From positions 17,770,501 to 17,834,500 of the forward strand of contig NC_079886.1 in assembly GCF_029227915.1 (NCBI RefSeq): a DNA stretch of 64,000 bases, in the 5' to 3' direction. Below are positions 38,501-48,152 of this stretch, piece by piece. Under the pieces are notes generated by a model. That model saw nothing but the letters and a program-made list of their open reading frames with translations, was not told the DNA's origin and did no database searches. Source of the DNA: Hydractinia symbiolongicarpus. Its lineage: Eukaryota; Cnidaria; Hydrozoa; Anthoathecata; Hydractiniidae. The position numbers and the translations under genes were made by a program. How positions within the stretch are numbered: the stretch's first letter is position 1; each line of letters starts with the position of its first letter.

Positions 38501-41500
38501 CGTAAAATGTTGAGATGATTGATTTCCTAAAACCGTGGAAATTTCAGATAAAATTTTTTAGCTCCTTATTCTGACTTGTCTTCGTATTTTAAGTTTTTAT
38601 TTTAATATTGTTTGAAAAAGAATTTGTTCTAATTTATTCCGCGCTTTTTTATTCTCGCACTTTTTTTATTCCCTTACAAAATAAAATGTCTTACAAAATA
38701 AATTTTAGATATTTCTAACTATGATTTATCATAGTTAATAGAAATATCTAAAATTTATTAACTCCCTATTTTAACTTTTCTTCGGGTATAGGTTCAGCAT
38801 GTTTATGTTTCTCATAACATACTTAAAAAAAGAATCAAACTGATAAAAAAAACGACAACTCACTCGCACGTGTGCTCTGACCCTCTGAAACCAATGAATG
38901 AATCACGATTCGAACACAGAGCAGAAGATAAAAATTGTTACATTTTTCTTCTTGAAAAATTCGAAAAGGACGGTTTCTCTTAGCTCCCCAACATAACATT
39001 TAAATGTATTAAGTTAAAAAGAGCTAATATACTGAAATGTACGAACCATTACAGGCAGAATACACCTAAATACACCTAAATACACCTGAGAACAAACATC
39101 TTGACATAAATTTTGCTTTTATCCCTGATCTGTGTACTGGTTTCGTTTAGTTAATGAATACCATGTTAAGGCTATTTTCTACCTCAAGAAAATTTTCGGC
39201 GATTTTTGATTGGCTAATTTTAATGTTTTTCGATGATGTGACGTTTGCGGAGGAACGCCAGCCATTTCGAATATATCTCCCAGTAAAGACGAGCTATGTT
39301 TCGCATCTAACTATCTATATTTAATATCTATATATTCCTTCCTAACAACATATTTAAAGAATCCTAATCTTAAAGAATATTTATGGCTAAATTCAGTTTC
39401 AGATATACTTACCAGTAAATATCGAAAATAACTCAAGATTCCATCTGTCACGACCAATAATAATATTTTTTGTGAGATTTGTTTCGCTTTTCCACAACAT
39501 AGTTCCAGCTTCGAACGACGAAGTTTGCTGTGATAAAATGTTGCCAAGTTTGATAAATATACAGACCGTAACATTCAACAATCGAACGAGTACAAACAAT
39601 GTAGCTTAAGTTAATCAGTAGCTGTGCCACTGCTAGCCAGGAGACCCAGCGTAATTTTTCTTACCACCGGGAAATCGGAGTAGTTAAGGTGGGAAAATTA
39701 CGCTGGGTCTCAAACGATTTTTCTGCGGCCAAAATCTGGCCGCGCTTTTTGATTGGCTAATTCTATTGTTCTCTGCTCACGTGATTATTATCGGGGAAAG
39801 CCCTTTTCATCCCGAATATTCCAGCGAGTGGTTTCACTCACCCTAACAAACATTAGTATTCTACAAAGTTTTTACCAAAGTAAGATTTGACCAAGCTTGG
39901 TAAACAACTCACAGATAAATTAAAATGTCCTCCGAAGCGATTAGTCACATTGTTCGATTTAAACTCGGGGTTTCCGCTGAGTCATTCGTTCGCGTCTAAG
40001 CTTTAGTTTGAGAGAAACTCATTTTATCAACTGAAGAAGAAAGCTTAGTTAACTAGGCTATGCCACTGCCGTTCCGCTAGAACAATGGAATAATTTCTTT
40101 TTCACGGAACAAAATCACGCTGGGTCTCCTGGCCAAGATTTTTAAAGTTTCGTGTTAAACTCACGGAAGTGTTCGAAAATATTTTTCAACTTTTGAGACG
40201 AATTTATTATAGCAGAGACGAATTGAGACGATTTGAGACGAATTAAGAAAATTCATAGACGAAATGAGACGATTCGGAGACGAATTTGTTTTTAAAATAT
40301 GATATTCGGAGACGAATTTGTGACTATCAGGAGACGATATGAGACGAATTAAGACGGTTAAGACACTACAATGTTATCACAAAAAATCGTCTCGTATGAA
40401 AGAGTTAAGACGAACAAAACAAATTTACAAGACGATTTAAAATGAGCCGAATTTAGACGAAATTTGTGGACGATCCCTAACTAACACCGAAGTAGCAATC
40501 CTGTAAGAAACATTTGATCCCAATTTTTTATTGAAAAAAAAACAACCATAGACCAGCCCGTTCCGAAGGGCTCTTACCTTTTGGACATTGAGGCGGGCCA
40601 GTCAAGAAACCCCGGGTACAGGCTGGTGATTTCCGTAATGCGATTGGTTTACACCCAACATAAATAATTTATTTACACATCATAATATATGCAATGATCT
40701 GCTAATGGCGGACTTTGTTACAAAAACATTGAAACAAGATAATTTCTGACTATGAGAAATGTTCAAACAGATTGGCTAAAAAAAATGGTGAGCCTAACAG
40801 TTATTTTGACAGATTTTCATTGTTGACATTTTACAGAGGCTACGAAACGGCTTTTGTTTTAGACTTGCTAACTATATCCTTTAAAATTTTGCATAGAAAG
40901 ATATAAGACTGGATTAATTGTACTTACAGTCTAAGCAACAACAATGACATAGCATAGCATAGCATTTTTTAACAAATACAGCTCCTTGTGTTGTCTCTGT
41001 TCCCTCATCAAAACTAACTTTTGATTTACTGATATTTAATATATTTTACAGACCGTAGCTTATTTTAACTGCAAAAAGAATACCGAAGAAAATTTTTTCT
41101 TTTTATTAGAAAATAAAAACAAAAAAGTTGCAAATTCATAAACAATTCAAATTCATAAAAAATTCATAAACAGGTTGTCTAGACGTCTAGTGGTTCTAAA
41201 GTGTATATAATTTCTTGCACCTTGACCTTTCGAGTGGTCTGTTTATTATACATGTAATTGGTAGGAAATTGCGGGGATTGAGTTTATTTAATCTATTGTA
41301 GCCCTTTTAAATAAAAATAATGGTTCTTTTAGCAATTTAGCCAGCTACTGTTAACATGTACATAGGCAGGTGTCATTAAGTCATTATAAAAAAAATCTTA
41401 TTTTTTTATTTTTTTAACTCTTCTGAAAGTGTAGTTTTAGTCAGACCAGCTAATACATCTTTCAATTTTTAACAACTGATGAGACTACTTAACAACAATT

Positions 41501-44500
41501 TTATAATTTTTATGGTCTGTTATGTCTAGCTAGCAGACACATCTCACTTGTGCAAAATTGAGCATGTAAGCTAGCTAGAAAAAAGTAACGTTTCAAAACA
41601 AAATTATTTGGGCCTGAAAACCCCACAAAAATGATTTACTGCTGAAATGAAATTATCCAAAAGACATAATGTGTTAAAAGTCCTTAAAACGTCTGAACCA
41701 AAGAAAAAATGTATGTAGCTAGCTAATATACTGGTTATGAATAGCAGCCTGTACCAGGGTCTTGTTAGTCGTCAAGAAAGTGGTAGTGGCTTTGACATCG
41801 GGTAATAAACCCTGGGGACGAAGATGCCCATAGATTTATCACTAATTTTTTAAAATAAATTACCTTGTTAACCATTTTAACCAATTCGTTACCACACCAA
41901 GCACTACCTAATTCTTTTCCATACATACAACGAAAATAGCACCTAGAGAGGAAGTATAGTTATCTAAGGATGATAATTGATAATTTTTATACATTTTTTA
42001 AGCCATGGTGCGGGAGGGGAATTTAGTAACAAACTCGTCTTATAATATTCATCACAGAGCTGAGTGCAGCGAAGCCCAATTCCGCATTAAATTAGTCAAA
42101 TACAAGAATGATGGAGAGCATATAGGATTTCTGTGCCTTTTGACCCTATACATAAAATATTGAAATTTTGTCCCATTTGACTATATTTCCCAGTCATTCT
42201 ATCTGGTGATTTTCTGAAATTTCTGAGTAAGCGGGAAAATGTGTTTTTTAACAAGAAGATAGAGGTTTTGTTTTGTTTTGAAGAAGTTGGCCTAGCAGGG
42301 ATATCTTTTTCTGGGGATTTTGCAAGAAAATGAAGGAAGGGTATGTTGCTGGTATATCACCATTATTGCCATGGTGCGGGAGGGGAATTTAGTAACAAAC
42401 TCGTCTTATAATATTCATCACAGAGCTGAGTGCAGCGAAGCCCAATTCCGCATTAAATTAGTCAAATACAAGAATGATGGAGAGCATATAGGATTTCTGT
42501 GCCTTTTGACCCTATACATAAAATATTGAAATTTCGTCCCATTTGACTATATTTCCCAGTCATTCTTTCTGGTGATTTTCTGAAATTTCTGAGTAAGCGG
42601 GAAAATGTGTTTTTTAACAAGAAGATAGAGGTTTTGTTTTGTTTTGAAGAAGTTGGCCTAGCAGGGATATCTTTTTCTGGGGATTTTGCAAGAAAATGAA
42701 GGAAGGGTATGTTGCTGGTATATCACCATTATTGACATGTAATGAATCCCTACTCAGTCTCACTTGCAAATTTAGGGTGTGTTGATAGTGCATATTTTCT
42801 GGCCAGTACATATCCAATTGAACAATAAACAAATTTTTATCCCCCATAACATATAAGCATATTAAATTAAGGTGATTAAAACTAATTTCTGGTAATTCCT
42901 AACAACACGTCTTTGTTATCGTTCCTCAATCCTATTTGGGGATGCAAAAGCATTTTACGTGACAGAATTGTAAAAAGGGCACTGTGTAGACATATTGTAC
43001 TATTGATTGCTCCATTTCTTCCTGAAATGTATGGAAGAGATTGCTACAATAAAATAATTATATTATTTTCGCATGCAGGTAGAATAATCTAGTTTGATTT
43101 CTATATTTACTTATTTATTCAAATTTTTTTTCAGAATGTGAACATTAGTAGCTATTTTTGCGATCATTTACATTCGTACTATTACGTAAAGCTTGAAACA
43201 CTAATTAAAAAAGAAAATGTACAGGATCATGCATTTTTGACAAATTATTACAGAAATAGTAAAGTTCAAAAGGTTTCTGCTAATACCATCAACCCGCTAA
43301 TAGGCTAATTTTTTCCGTATCATTATGTGTACATAGCTGGTAGAAAAAGATTTAAAATCTATAAAATTAATTAAACTTCTAAAATTAAAAATTAAAATTC
43401 ACATTAAATATTACTATCATCTTTTAAGGTATCAAGAAACACATACCTTAAAAATGCACTCAAGATTAAATATGAAAAAACAAACCTTATCCCATCCTGT
43501 TTTGTTGCAAATGCTTTTAATTCTACCATCTGCTGATGAACAGGACATACAGTGGCTTCAATATCGCTAAATGACGGGTATAGAAAATTACGGTTTTGCA
43601 ACTGTTGTTCAAATCACAACTGCAATACATAATTTAGTACTGTTGGTGAATCATACTTGTTTAAGAAACTATAAATTTTATGTTATCCTGCCAAAAAAAC
43701 TATACTTTATTGATAGTCAGATTATCTCAGGATTTCCAGTATTTCCAATATTTTCACTAAAAACCTAGCTTTGATATATCGTAATTTTGACATCAGAGGA
43801 TAAATAAATTACATTACCTTGCAGGCTCAGCAAAAGCACATCTTTCTTTTGTGTTATTGCACAAGTAGAATGACTTCCCATGTGTTGTATTGTTCTTTGT
43901 TCCAGTTTTAATGATGCAGCCAACATCTTTAAAAGATTAAAAATAATTAAATTTAAAAACAAAACACAATAGCCGTTAATAGTTACCAACCATGCATTAC
44001 ATTCTGACTGGTTACGTCTTTCAACAAAACAAAGTATGGCTTATATTAGTAATTTTAAAAATTGCACCACATTTACTTTAACCATGCCAAACATAATTGT
44101 TGAAACTGGGACTTGGATTCAGATATTCATGCAAATTTTCAAGTTTATACTCTAAGTACAGTTGCCTGTATTATAGTAGCCAAACTTTTAAAGTTCTATA
44201 AAGAACAAACCAATTGCATTAAATTGGTTTACTGTAGTCAAATAATAAAAAACCCTGTTTGACCTATTCTAATAATCATATGGTCTTCCAATTTTTTACA
44301 TATCTTTTGCTAGGTTAAATATGCCACACATTTTTCTCAAATGTTTCTTGTTTCCCTTTTCAAAGTTTGATACTGTTAATACAGATCCGAGAATTTCTTA
44401 AACAAGAAAAATTAAATAAGCATCTAGACTACTTAATAAGCTGTGGAGACTTCCTGATTAGAGAAAAGTTTTATATTGGTAATCAGTGGAGTATCCAGAG

Positions 44501-45945
44501 GTTAGTTTGGGCACACAGCAAACACGAAGTGCAAGAGTTTGAAGTTAGAGTCCTTACTGATGTCAGGGTAGTTACAGTCAGTACCGATGCTACATGCTAA
44601 CACTCCAAGCTCTTCCGTATTTTGTTGGATTGCAATCAATTCAGCGGCCCCATTTGGTACTTTGCCACAGGAAGCTTGAACATTCCAAAGGGGTCAGCGC
44701 AATGCTAAACCAGTCCGCGCTATCCAACTCAACTATGAGGGAGTACAAACCCATACAAGCTAATAAAATTGTCAGAACACAGGAGAGCTTCGACCAACGA
44801 GAAACACAGTTTCTCCTTACAGACGAACTACAGTATTCCTGTTTCTATATAAACCATTTTTCAAGTGCCCACACCGGTATACCGGCATCTAAATCCATTT
44901 GAAAAGACTTTTCTACTGGCTCAAGCTTGGTGATCAAATCAAAAAAGTACAGATGCTTCGTATGTATGTAGCTAAATCACCGACACACATTTCATGATGG
45001 CATTAAGTGCAATAGATAGATGTGCATATTTTACATGGCTAGCCTCACAAATATCAAGGGATATCCATGTCTATTATTTCCAGGAGAGGCCATGGCTTAG
45101 ATGGAGAGTCCTAGAGTTTTAATGCTCATTTTAAGCTACGCAGACCCAATTAGGACCCGCGCTCTACTAGACAACTCCCAGTAACATCTAATGGCCAACA
45201 TAGTGTGCAATCTCCCCAATTTCCCTCACATGGCTTGGGTTAACCCAGAGCTATGGTAACATTTAGCCCTTAAAATTAGAATTTTTTCACATCGCTATAT
45301 TGCCGACGCAAGATACATTTGAACTGATTTGTGTCGGCTTTGCGTCGGCAACAGTTTTTTGCAGTAAAATTGTTCAGCTGGCAATATCTTTTGTCATTCA
45401 CCTTTTATTAGGATTAGACTTCTGATAATGAATGGATGGATAGTTCACTGCCAACTGGCTTTTTATGTTTCGAGATCAACTCATTAGGTTAGGACATCAT
45501 TAGGTTGTATATCGCAGAAGTCGCCAGTGACATGCTTCGAAAAAAATGCTTGTCACCAGCATAGTTTAACATGAAGCAAAACTGTACAGGAGACTCAATT
45601 GTTAGAGCCTTCCCAGACATCTCTTCTCACAAAATCGAGGGGAGGGCTGACTTATTGCCTGCTGTGTCTTGTGGGATACAGTAAAGAACTTCTGGACTTC
45701 TTTTTAATACGATATAAAAATTTTTCGATTATTATTACGAATCAAATGGCACCACAATATTTCTGTAGCCTGAATTATTTTAGTTAGTGATAAGGCTGGA
45801 CTTACTTAAAAATATTTGTGTTTTCCGTTAAACTTAGGATTAACAAACTTTAAAAAATAAATAAATTTTCCTTGTGTCAAAACATACCATGGTTTGGGCA
45901 CTTGGGAATTCTTTGAACATCTGTGTAGCTCAAAACTCCCGCCAT
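17557..45945 (-). CDS. TTF2: Transcription termination factor 2 (SNF2-family ATPase, lodestar-type)
   Basis: Twenty-four exons, 1033 aa: 45945-45888, 43926-43818, 43566-43486, 41942-41864, 30921-30307, 30241-30127, 29890-29683, 29581-29442, 29154-29071, 28152-27990, 27618-27528, 27205-27049, 26525-26302, 25697-25606, 24885-24657, 24243-24145, 23676-23632, 23547-23489, 23360-23271, 21754-21694, 19103-19021, 18584-18510, 17940-17857, 17617-17557. All phases join. The N-terminus is a GRF zinc finger ([30 protein letters not shown]; residues 16-57) and a TTF2-like CYFRC...AWCG segment. Residues 110-310 are polar and acidic, with a SSDEEDE motif. The helicase core has motif Q ([14 protein letters not shown], ~450), Walker A (ADDMGLGKT, ~470), DEGH (~615), TGTPIQN (~640), [11 protein letters not shown] and [11 protein letters not shown] (~970). 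The end, [15 protein letters not shown], matches the family. Known TTF2 is a DNA-dependent ATPase that strips RNA polymerase II from DNA, notably in mitosis. Intron 4 spans 10.9 kb and is full of transposons. Confidence 0.95.
19561..19738 (+). mobile_element. Short non-autonomous Helitron with internal duplication
   Basis: It starts TCTATATTATAATGCCCG after an A and ends ACGACTAG before a T. The 3' hairpin is CCCGTGGATTTTTCCACGGG. A segment of about 63 bp containing the GTCCGTCCGTCCGTC repeat is duplicated in tandem, unlike the 14890 copy. Confidence 0.75.
19964..21199. mobile_element. TTAA-flanked TIR element carrying a P2X7-C-like gene
   Basis: The ends read AGGAGTGGTCC-ACGAAA on the left and, in reverse complement, AGGAGTGGTCCCACGAAA on the right. 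TTAA flanks both ends (19960-19963 and 21200-21203). TTAA duplications are typical of the Kolobok and piggyBac superfamilies. The only coding remnant is the cysteine-domain gene on the minus strand, so the element is probably non-autonomous. Confidence 0.7.
20270..20975 (-). pseudogene. P2X7 C-terminal (ballast)-like cysteine domain protein, degraded
   Basis: The minus strand reads an acidic leader ([31 protein letters not shown]), then [19 protein letters not shown] at about 20690-20740. A gap, probably an intron, separates it from [13 protein letters not shown] and SFRFAAYNQ, and then GNRRVIPS...[18 protein letters not shown] ending near 20270. This order (WC.C..C, EC.CC, CITEH..F...CL, YR.F, RRVIPSC, IR..FP) matches the P2X7 intracellular cysteine domain family found as many stand-alone genes in cnidarians. 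At least one frame change near 20370 and one in-frame TGA near 20310 break it. Function of stand-alone versions is unknown. Confidence 0.7.
22088..22225 (-). repeat. Dispersed ~140-bp repeat, copy 1 (reverse)
   Basis: On the minus strand it begins CAGGTTGTCTAGACGTCT and runs through ATTTCTTGCACCTTGACCTT to GGGTTACGAA at its other end. Two further copies lie at 23930-24061 and 41171-41304. It is in a TTF2 intron. Confidence 0.75.
23930..24061 (+). repeat. Dispersed ~140-bp repeat, copy 2
   Basis: Starts CAGGTTGTCTAGATGTCT and shares ATTTCTTGCACCTTGACCTT and AAATTGCGGAGAT with the other two copies. It is in a TTF2 intron. Confidence 0.75.
25293..25352. repeat. Perfect 17-bp inverted repeat, 60-bp hairpin
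   Basis: CAACCTCGTCCCCAGGA is followed 26 nt later by its exact complement. Within the spacer, CTTTTTATATTTAAAAAG is also self-complementary, so almost the whole unit can fold. It is in a TTF2 intron. Confidence 0.8.
31711..31852. repeat. Degenerate CCTCGTCCCCAG-family inverted repeat
   Basis: ATCCTCGTTCCCTCG at the left and AGTCCCCTGAGAACAAGGTTG at the right form weak arms resembling the 25293 hairpin. It lies in TTF2 intron 4. Confidence 0.4.
32228..32455 (+). repeat. 15-bp minisatellite GAAGGTAGTGATGAG, array 1
   Basis: Variants of GAAGGTAGTGATGAG are repeated about 14 times. One plus frame reads [17 protein letters not shown] and continues towards [19 protein letters not shown], with two stops. 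It looks like the decayed acidic N-terminal region of a transposon protein. Confidence 0.65.
32880..32915 (-). other. tRNA-like B box, possible SINE remnant
   Basis: On the minus strand GTGTTCGAATCTC matches the RNA polymerase III B box, with a TCTCTGAGCACCGACACGGG stretch upstream resembling a decayed anticodon arm. No full cloverleaf forms. A similar GTGTTCGAATCG lies at about 38908 on the minus strand. Confidence 0.35.
32986..33160 (+). repeat. 15-bp minisatellite GAAGGTAGTGATGAG, array 2
   Basis: Same unit as array 1. The plus frame reads [19 protein letters not shown] and so on, and stays open to 33177. Confidence 0.65.
33276..34420 (+). pseudogene. Degraded DNA-transposon protein
   Basis: Plus-strand segments in changing frames read [20 protein letters not shown] and [18 protein letters not shown]. 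The best segment is [20 protein letters not shown] with [20 protein letters not shown] (33666-33905), then [17 protein letters not shown]. The NHxWW block followed by a histidine/cysteine cluster occurs in a group of cnidarian and fish transposon proteins that I recognise only by pattern. Several stops and frame changes show it is dead. It lies in TTF2 intron 4, convergent with the P2X7-C-like pseudogene to its right. Confidence 0.45.
34430..35196 (-). pseudogene. P2X7 C-terminal (ballast)-like cysteine domain pseudogene
   Basis: Three minus-strand blocks. The first is [11 protein letters not shown] and an acidic stretch, then after a frame change [20 protein letters not shown] (35196-34963). 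The second is [20 protein letters not shown] (34890-34690) and ends at a GTAAAC donor. The third is [13 protein letters not shown], then in another frame [20 protein letters not shown], ending at 34430. The order equals that of the copy at 20270-20975. At least two frame changes make it a pseudogene. No terminal repeats were found around it. Confidence 0.65.
36172..36312. repeat. 42-bp subterminal tandem repeat of the transposon
   Basis: Three units of GAGACGAATTGAGACGAATT followed by AAGACGCTGCGGTAAAATCA, the first slightly diverged, plus a partial fourth. Related single GAGACGAATT words recur at 40200-40440 near the other end, so they may be transposase binding sites. Confidence 0.75.
36379..38332 (+). 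CDS. Transposon-encoded protein with HTH-like and RNase H-like segments, unrecognised family
   Basis: Two exons: 36379-36487 and 37617-38332, joined in phase 1 at clean GT/AG sites (274 aa). Exon 1 encodes an acidic N-terminus ([20 protein letters not shown]). Exon 2 opens with a basic [14 protein letters not shown], then a helix-turn-helix-like region ([28 protein letters not shown]). [20 protein letters not shown] with ISL...D resembles the first strand and Asp of an RNase H-like transposase core. A serine/arginine-rich tail follows. No second or third catalytic acidic residue was found before the stop, so it may be truncated or an accessory protein. Its position between matched termini supports a transposon gene. 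Confidence 0.6.
38697..38760. repeat. Long hairpin inside the 4.49-kb transposon
   Basis: AATAAATTTTAGATATTTCT is mirrored by its complement with arms of about 28 bp, interrupted by a 3-nt bulge, and a very short loop. A direct repeat of TTACAAAATAAA precedes it. Confidence 0.75.
39636..40133. mobile_element. MITE with GCCAGGAGACCCAGCGT ends
   Basis: Seventeen bases at the left end are exactly complementary to the right end (40117-40133). A second inverted copy of the CCAGCGTAATTTT terminus lies at about 39690-39711. No ORF. It is inserted in the larger transposon. A related TTTTTGATTGGCTAATT stretch occurs outside it at about 39204. Confidence 0.7.
41171..41304 (+). repeat. Dispersed ~140-bp repeat, copy 3
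   Basis: Starts CAGGTTGTCTAGACGTCT and shares ATTTCTTGCACCTTGACCTT with the copies at 22088 and 23930. It is in TTF2 intron 4. Confidence 0.75.
42002..42733. repeat. Near-identical 366-bp tandem duplication
   Basis: Unit 1 is 42002-42367 and unit 2 is 42368-42733. By eye only two base differences were found. It lies in TTF2 intron 3 and contains no recognisable exon. Confidence 0.9.
43927..45887. other. TTF2 intron 1
   Basis: No exon was recognised here. The right half contains a dispersed repeat (45441-45715). The 44360-44900 stretch has an unusually open plus frame, but without recognisable similarity. Confidence 0.5.
45441..45715 (+). repeat. Dispersed repeat, copy A
   Basis: Shares about 270 bp with the reverse complement of 60102-60406, including TTGTATATCGCAGAAGTCG and ACTCATTAGG. 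It is probably a fragment of an unidentified transposon, and no protein was recognised. Confidence 0.7.
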
Positions 45946-46199
45946 TCTTCTTCAACAACAAATCCAAAACACTTTCGGTTTGGCGATAACTTCATTTAAC
46001 ACCGGGTAGCAGTCCGTCATTTAAGTAAATCATGACGTGTGAAAAAGTAACAAAGGTTTCTTAACTCAAGCTTTTCTGTTAATTTTTAACTTCACATTGC
46101 TTTTGTAAGCATAGTTTCATAAATCAATCCGCGATTTTGTATAATGCTGTAGGCCGGGTTTTAGGCTGTAGATTTTTTGAAAAGTTCGAAGAAAATGCC

Positions 46200-46271
46200 A
46201 GGTTCTACCGAGATTTGAACTCGGATCGCTGGATTCAAAGTCCAGAGTGCTAACCATTACACCATAGAACC
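46200..46271 (-). tRNA. tRNA-Gln (anticodon TTG)
   Basis: A 72-nt cloverleaf on the minus strand with A box TGGTGTAATGG, anticodon arm CTGGACTTTGAATCCAG and B box GAGTTCAAATCTC. A T-run for RNA polymerase III termination follows (AAAA on the plus strand at about 46191). Sequence is identical to the copy at 47692. Confidence 0.97.
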
Positions 46272-46451
46272 GTTGGAAATGCTGTGTTGCTAACTTATGG
46301 TAATCTTTTGTAAATCGGTGTGTAATACATTTTTAAAATGATAATGTTTTTGTTTTGCCAATGTTATAGAAAATGCCAGGCGTTTTTACAACTTGTTACA
46401 CCTTGTTAGGAGTTGGTGCTAGTTATTGCTTTGAATGTATGAAGGAAAAAG

Positions 46452-46525
46452 CACCGCTGATGGGAGTCGAACCCACAACCTTTGAATTAGAAGTCCAACG
46501 CGCTAGTCCATTGCGCCACAGCGGC
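46452..46525 (-). tRNA. tRNA-Arg (anticodon TCT)
   Basis: A 74-nt tRNA on the minus strand with A box TGGCGCAATGGACTAGCGCG, anticodon arm TTGGACTTCTAATTCAA and B box GGTTCGACTCC. No intron. A T-run follows. Identical to the plus-strand copy at 47306. Confidence 0.97.
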
Positions 46526-46729
46526 TGAGACTGGGTAATCTTTGTATGAAATATAACATTGGGAACAAACAATAACATTAGGAACCTGAAAACACTGACG
46601 GAATAAGTTGGTGGATGTAGCAAAATCTAACATTCGAAAGCATGACACTTACCTTTGACATGAGACTGAACATAACCACGAGGACAATGAAGAGCAAAAC
46701 AGCATTTCCAAATAAAACACAAACAATAA

Positions 46730-46801
46730 AGGTTCCACCGAGACTTGAACTCGGATCGCAGGATTCAGAGTCCTGAGTGCTAACCATTACACCATGGAAC
46801 C
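46730..46801 (-). tRNA. tRNA-Gln (anticodon CTG)
   Basis: A 72-nt cloverleaf on the minus strand with anticodon arm CAGGACTCTGAATCCTG and B box GAGTTCAAGTCTC. A T-run follows about 20 nt downstream. Confidence 0.97.
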
Positions 46802-47305
46802 TGAAAGTTCTAAAACAAGGGAAAGAGGTATTTGTTTAAGAAGAAACTAATGTTCTAGTCCTCGTATGTTGAAAAGTATTGTACAAAGAGTTATGAAAGG
46901 ATTTTTCACGGACAATTATTTTTATTAGTTTCTTCGTTTTTTTAAAGCTTAAAAAATCCAGTACTGAAAGTTTCTATTTTTGGAAGCCTTCAGCCTCTAG
47001 TTTCTTATAAACTGGTTTCTTTTAAACAGAATAAGCGTGGCTTTATATATTCGTTTTTGTTTTGTTTTTTTAAAGGATAAATGGCAAAAAGACATGCCCA
47101 CTACAAATAACGTTGAATATGAATATAAGTCAGCTTGCTAACTAAAAAAAGCGTTCTTTGGTACCTTTGATATTTTTCACGAAAAAACTATTCTCAGTCA
47201 CTTGCTTGCGATAAACTAGTGCATTGCCAAATTCTATTTAAAAGATATTTATTTGTCACTTTTAGTTTTTGGAAATTTATTCAATATAAAGCAAGCGGTG
47301 CGACA

Positions 47306-47379
47306 GCCGCTGTGGCGCAATGGACTAGCGCGTTGGACTTCTAATTCAAAGGTTGTGGGTTCGACTCCCATCAGCGGTG
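47306..47379 (+). tRNA. tRNA-Arg (anticodon TCT)
   Basis: Identical in sequence to the minus-strand copy at 46452. A TTTTTT terminator follows within 5 nt. Confidence 0.97.
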
Positions 47380-47584
47380 ATTTTTTCTATATTTTTTAAA
47401 GTAATGATGATGATTATTTTAAGGCTTCAAATGTTTTTAACAGTAAGTTTTCGTATGCAGTTTTCTTTCAGAAGTTTACAACTAAGTGATGTTAAAATCA
47501 TTTCAGTTCGCTTAAAAGTGCATTAGATATGATCTTAACGGCACAAATTGAGTAACAATTAAAAAAAATATGCATTTTTTTGAG

Positions 47585-47620
47585 TGAAACATGTTTCGAC
47601 ATAATTGTGTCATCATGAGT
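47585..47620 (-). other. Degenerate hammerhead-like motif
   Basis: The minus strand reads ATGATGACACAATTATGTCG and then AAACATG: a TGATGA core, a short GACA/TGTC stem and GAAAC. It resembles the motif in the foldback at 57769-58800 but lacks the first C and the GTC cleavage triplet. Confidence 0.35.
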
Positions 47621-47691
47621 AAAAATATACTATATAAAAGCCAGTCGCATACCTTAGAAAAAACTTTAATCAACGTTCTTTCGCCAGTAGC

Positions 47692-47763
47692 GGTTCTATG
47701 GTGTAATGGTTAGCACTCTGGACTTTGAATCCAGCGATCCGAGTTCAAATCTCGGTAGAACCT
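47692..47763 (+). tRNA. tRNA-Gln (anticodon TTG)
   Basis: Identical in sequence to the minus-strand copy at 46200. A TTTT terminator follows 3 nt downstream. Confidence 0.97.
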
Positions 47764-48152
47764 GGTGTTTTCATCTGCATCCGCTGATCATTTTGAAATT
47801 CCAAATCATTTTGAATTTTTACAAGGACGTTGTGAGCGACGAATTGTATATTGACGTATATTCCAACATCATCCTTCTCATCTTTGTTAACATCAAGGCC
47901 GACGGAGTAAAGTAAACGTTCACGGCTGGCATCAGGCAACAAACCCTTGGGACGAGGTTGCGTAAATTTATGATTTCGACCAATGAGTTTGCCTGAATCG
48001 CCGACATTTGGAGGAGTTCATCCGCTCATTTCTTTTCCCACTGGCTGTTTTGCTGAGTGGATGCACGACCGCGCAGGCCTTAAAATAAAAAAGAGCCCTG
48101 AGGACAAGGTTAAAGTACTACCTGGTTCGCATATATACAGTTGACTCTCCCA

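Larger units (their letters stand above)
35988..40477. mobile_element. 4.49-kb DNA transposon with GGGATCGTCCACAAA termini
   Basis: The left end reads GGGATCGTCCACAAATTTCG and the right end is its exact complement for at least 20 bp. TAA flanks each end (35985-35987 and 40478-40480), consistent with a 3-bp target duplication. Both subterminal regions are rich in GAGACGAATT words. It contains a two-exon gene on the plus strand (36379-38332), a strong hairpin (38697-38760) and an inserted MITE (39636-40133). A 3-bp TWA duplication and GGG ends recall PIF/Harbinger, but the encoded protein does not obviously belong there. It lies in TTF2 intron 4. Confidence 0.8.

Noticed and set aside
44367-44902. 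Two adjacent open plus frames in TTF2 intron 1
   Set aside because: No recognisable domain or splice structure. Possibly an old transposon fragment but not supported.
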